Below the pieces are notes generated by a model. That model was not told the DNA's origin. It saw only the letters and a list, made by a program, of their open reading frames with translations, and ran no database searches. Positions 6,401 through 8,270 of a DNA stretch of 8,270 bases are shown one piece after another. The position numbers and the translations under genes are program-made. Each line of letters starts with the position of its first letter. Position 1 is the first letter of the stretch. The stretch comes from a bacterium (GTDB taxonomy: Bacteria > Tectomicrobia > Entotheonellia > Entotheonellales > Entotheonellaceae): contig JAPULM010000481.1 of NCBI GenBank assembly GCA_027294925.1, forward strand, positions 1 to 8,270. Reading direction: 5' to 3'.

Positions 6401-6553
6401 ATGCAGTGTCCCCAGTGTCAGCATCCCAATCCTGACAGCGCAATGTTGTGTAACGCGTGTGGCGTGCGCCCATCAACGGCGTGTCATACCTGTGGGGCAG
6501 AGCATCCTGAAGCGGTGTTAAGATGGGGTGTATTACCGGTACTAGCGGTATGA
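6401..6553 (+). CDS. Short zinc-ribbon peptide, probably truncated N-terminus of a larger regulatory protein
   Basis: A 50-residue product. The ATG at 6401 has a strong binding site, GAGGAAGG at 6388-6395. It opens M-Q-C-P-Q-C-Q-H-P-N-P, then C-N-A-C-G-V and C-H-T-C-G-A-E-H-P: one complete four-Cys zinc ribbon (C3, C6, C17, C20) and the first half of a second. This is how many multi-domain cyclase/ATPase/TPR proteins begin, but here it ends where the second Cys pair is expected. In the next frame K-M-G-C-I-T-G-T-S-G looks like a worn remnant of that second half, so a frameshift or deletion is likely. Its TGA overlaps the ATG of the EamA transporter (ATGA), so its translation may drive the downstream gene. 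It could be a relic kept as a leader, or a working mini-protein. Confidence 0.55.
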   Translation: MQCPQCQHPNPDSAMLCNACGVRPSTACHTCGAEHPEAVLRWGVLPVLAV

Positions 6554-7398
6554 TAGCGTCCAGTTTTTTAGCCATCGTCTACGGCTTCGCCTCAGCCGCA
6601 AGCTGGGGAGCGGGTGATTTTAGCGGGGGCATGGCCAGCAAACGCACGCACGTCTATTACGTGGTTCTAATATCCCAACTCACTGGGGCGATCCTTTTGC
6701 TGGGCCTTGCTCTCCTCATGCGCGAGCCGTTTCCAATGCCGATAGATCTGGTCTACGGCGCCGGCGCCGGGATTTCCGGAGTCATCGGTTTGCTCGCCTT
6801 ATATCGGGGTTTGGCGCTTGGCCAGATGGCAATTGTGGCCCCGATTGCAGCCGTTGTCTCAGCTGCCATACCGGTGCTGGTCGGCCTGTTTATCGAAGGC
6901 CTTCCCGGAACCCGTCAATGGATTGGGTTTTCAATCGCCTTGATTGGCGTCTGGTTGATCTCACAGACTCGCGAGGCGGTCACCTTGCAAGTACGTGATG
7001 TGGGATTGGCAAGCCTTGCCGGGGTGGGGTTTGGCTTGTTTTTTGTTGTCATCGACCGGGTGAGCGACGGGGCGGTCTTATGGCCGCTGATTGCCGCACG
7101 GGCGGCCCCGGTCAGCATGCTTCTGGTGTTCGTTGCGGTGTTGATGCGGCAAACGCCCATGCCGGTGCGGCAGCACTTACCCCTAATCGCACTGTCGGGT
7201 ATTTTTGACACCGGGGGCAACGCGTTTTTCGTCTTATCAACCCAGACCGGGCGTTTGGATATCGCGGCGGTGTTGTCCTCGCTCTACCCGGTTTCAACCA
7301 TTATGCTGGCCTGGTTTTTCTTGCACGAACGCTTGCTGCCCCAGCAATGGGGGGGGGTGATCGCGGCCCTGACGGCGGTGGTGCTATTGGCGTCTTGA
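6550..7398 (+). CDS. EamA-family (DMT superfamily) transporter
   Basis: A 282-residue inner-membrane protein with about ten membrane segments in two homologous EamA halves. The first half ends with L-Y-R-G-L-A-L-G-Q-M-A-I-V-A-P (84-98) and the second with the equivalent L-S-S-L-Y-P-V-S-T-I (242-251) followed by L-H-E-R-L (258-262). Both are typical of drug/metabolite exporters. The opening Y-G-F-A-S-A-A-S-W-G (11-20) is the usual first helix. The substrate cannot be read from sequence; amino acids, nucleosides or drugs are common in the superfamily. I chose the ATG at 6550, overlapping the zinc-ribbon stop as ATGA. An upstream ATG at 6523 would add nine residues that look like zinc-ribbon remnant rather than transporter. 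No good ribosome binding site precedes 6550, consistent with coupled translation. Confidence 0.87.
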   Translation: MIASSFLAIVYGFASAASWGAGDFSGGMASKRTHVYYVVLISQLTGAILLLGLALLMREPFPMPIDLVYGAGAGISGVIGLLALYRGLALGQMAIVAPIAAVVSAAIPVLVGLFIEGLPGTRQWIGFSIALIGVWLISQTREAVTLQVRDVGLASLAGVGFGLFFVVIDRVSDGAVLWPLIAARAAPVSMLLVFVAVLMRQTPMPVRQHLPLIALSGIFDTGGNAFFVLSTQTGRLDIAAVLSSLYPVSTIMLAWFFLHERLLPQQWGGVIAALTAVVLLAS

Positions 7399-7481
7399 CC
7401 TCGTGCTCGTCCGACGCGACGGATATCCCATCCCGGCATAGCCTGACACGGTGGAGAACGGCAAACCAGCGCCAGAAAGCG

Positions 7482-7487
7482 TACAAT
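7482..7487 (+). promoter_or_regulatory. -10 element candidate upstream of the DUF420 gene
   Basis: TACAAT lies 43 bases before the start of the DUF420 gene, in the 131-base gap behind the transporter. No recognisable -35 box sits 16-18 bases upstream, so this is weak support for a separate promoter. Confidence 0.25.
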
Positions 7488-7529
7488 GGTATCTCATGCT
7501 ATTAGATCGTGGACCCATTGGAGAACCTC

Positions 7530-8063
7530 ATGACCACACTGACCGCCGCCCGCCACCCCTTACCCTGGATTCTCTTAATCAGCGCCGCCATCAGCGCCTT
7601 TCTCATCTGGTTGATTTATCTCAAAACGCCTTCCCCCACCGATGCCGGCTGGGTTGCCACCCTGCCAGCCGCTAATGCCCTTCTCAACACACTCAGCGCC
7701 TGTTGCCTGATCAGTGGCTGGGTCTTTATCCGACGCGGCAATCGTACCGTCCACCTTCGCTTTATGCTCTCGGCGGTCACTTTCTCCACCCTGTTTTTCA
7801 TCAGCTATGTGCTCTATCACCATTTTCATGGCGATACGCCATTTCTCGGCCAGGGGATGATTCGACCGATCTATTTTACCATTTTGATCAGTCACATTGT
7901 GCTGTCCGTCATCATCTTACCGCTCATCCTCAGCACCCTGTACTACGCCGCACGGGGTCAATTTGTTACGCACCGAAAAATCGCCCGTTACACCCTGCCG
8001 CTGTGGCTCTACGTCTCGGTGACGGGTGTCGTGGTGTTTTTCTTCTTAAAGGCGTACGCATAG
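7530..8063 (+). CDS. DUF420 membrane protein, putative cytochrome oxidase assembly/accessory factor
   Basis: A 177-residue protein with five membrane segments (about 12-31, 48-66, 79-97, 112-137 and 153-174). It carries the DUF420 signature: His75 in V-H-L-R-F-M, Y-H-H-F-H-G-D-T-P-F (96-105), S-H-I-V-L-S (121-126), His148 in T-H-R-K-I-A-R-Y-T-L-P, and W-L-Y-V-S-V-T-G-V (159-167). The conserved histidines resemble heme or copper ligands. Family members such as YozB/CtaM of Firmicutes are tied to heme-copper oxidase maturation, and others lie beside oxidase genes. No oxidase gene is in this window, so the role here is inferred from family only. The ATG at 7530 has GGAG 6 bases upstream; a GTG at 7509 would add seven residues and is not favoured. 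Length is normal. Confidence 0.85.
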   Translation: MTTLTAARHPLPWILLISAAISAFLIWLIYLKTPSPTDAGWVATLPAANALLNTLSACCLISGWVFIRRGNRTVHLRFMLSAVTFSTLFFISYVLYHHFHGDTPFLGQGMIRPIYFTILISHIVLSVIILPLILSTLYYAARGQFVTHRKIARYTLPLWLYVSVTGVVVFFFLKAYA

Positions 8064-8068
8064 GGGCT

Positions 8069-8270
8069 TTAGCTCAACGCGTCTAATGACGCTTTCGCAT
8101 CGATCTGTTCACAAGACCTGATCGATTTCAGAAAGTTCTCGGCCTCAGATGCCTTCTATGTCCCGAAGCGGTGATCAAGATGCTGACCAATAACGGTTTG
8201 CTTTCCCTCCGTCAACCCAGCGCCTTTAGCGAGCAATTTGAGGGCTGCCTTATTGAGGGAGATCTTCTCC
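8069..8270 (-). pseudogene. Antitoxin-like gene (VapB-type) interrupted by TAG, partial at right edge
   Basis: Reading leftward from the edge, the frame gives E-K-I-S-L-N-K-A-A-L, then L-D-H-R-F-G-T, a TAG at 8158-8156, and in the same frame K-A-S-E-A-E-N-F-L, C-E-Q-I-D-A-K and a TAA at 8071-8069. Many small antitoxins paired with PIN-domain VapC toxins end with L-D-H-L-x-G-T-W-S-x-x-E-A-x-x-F and then x-x-I-D. The TAG sits exactly where the family has Trp (TGG), so a single G-to-A change would explain it. The toxin gene, if present, would be expected just downstream, but that space holds the end of the DUF420 gene. The frame probably starts within a few codons beyond the window, since the visible part is nearly the usual length. 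Identification is by remembered motif only. Confidence 0.45.

Noticed and set aside
7395..7430. TTGACC plus GGATAT as a promoter behind the EamA gene
   Set aside because: No -10-like box sits at 16-18 bases from TTGACC, and TTGACC overlaps the end of the coding sequence.
7575..7895. Minus-strand 106-codon frame opposite the DUF420 gene
   Set aside because: It is antisense to a gene with clear conserved motifs, and its product has low-complexity Gly/Ala/Lys composition.

Overview
The window looks like chromosomal DNA of a Gram-negative, probably gammaproteobacterial, flagellated bacterium. Signs are a FliT/FlgN-like flagellar chaperone tail at the left edge, a periplasmic-type TlpA thioredoxin, a three-gene cluster-9 metal ABC transporter and a DUF420 membrane protein. 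No taxonomic marker gene is present, so the assignment is an inference. No rRNA, tRNA, CRISPR array, insertion sequence or phage gene is visible.

Layout: (1) 2-214 (+), 3' end of a small flagellar-chaperone-like gene. (2) 237-2368 (-), three co-directional genes read right to left: a UGSC-associated conserved protein of unknown function, a small membrane-anchored six-cysteine protein of a conserved unnamed family, and a membrane-anchored TlpA/ResA thioredoxin with CPPC. (3) 2551-5151 (+), a compact operon for Zn/Mn uptake: substrate-binding protein, ATPase and permease, with overlapping gene ends. (4) 5183-6096 (-), an alpha/beta hydrolase with a likely relic of another gene's 3' end behind it. 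(5) 6097-6400, a 304-base non-coding stretch with a palindrome and a promoter candidate. (6) 6401-7398 (+), a 50-residue zinc-ribbon peptide whose stop overlaps the start of an EamA/DMT transporter (ATGA). (7) 7530-8063 (+), a DUF420 membrane protein. (8) 8069-8270 (-), an antitoxin-like gene interrupted by a TAG where the family usually has Trp.

The metal operon is the clearest functional unit: the periplasmic protein has the four-ligand pattern of the TroA/ZnuA family and feeds the ABC-3 permease driven by the ATPase. The leftward trio could be a thiol-redox group, because a thioredoxin lies next to a protein with six extracytoplasmic cysteines, but no partner is proven. The right half looks like accessory DNA. 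It holds fragments resembling both ends of the zinc-ribbon/adenylate-cyclase/TPR protein family (N-terminus at 6401-6553, C-terminus at about 5228-5350, in opposite orientations), plus a degraded antitoxin. This suggests past rearrangement and gene loss. No complete undescribed system is evident; the best leads are the UGSC-associated/six-Cys/TlpA trio and the truncated zinc ribbon coupled to the transporter.
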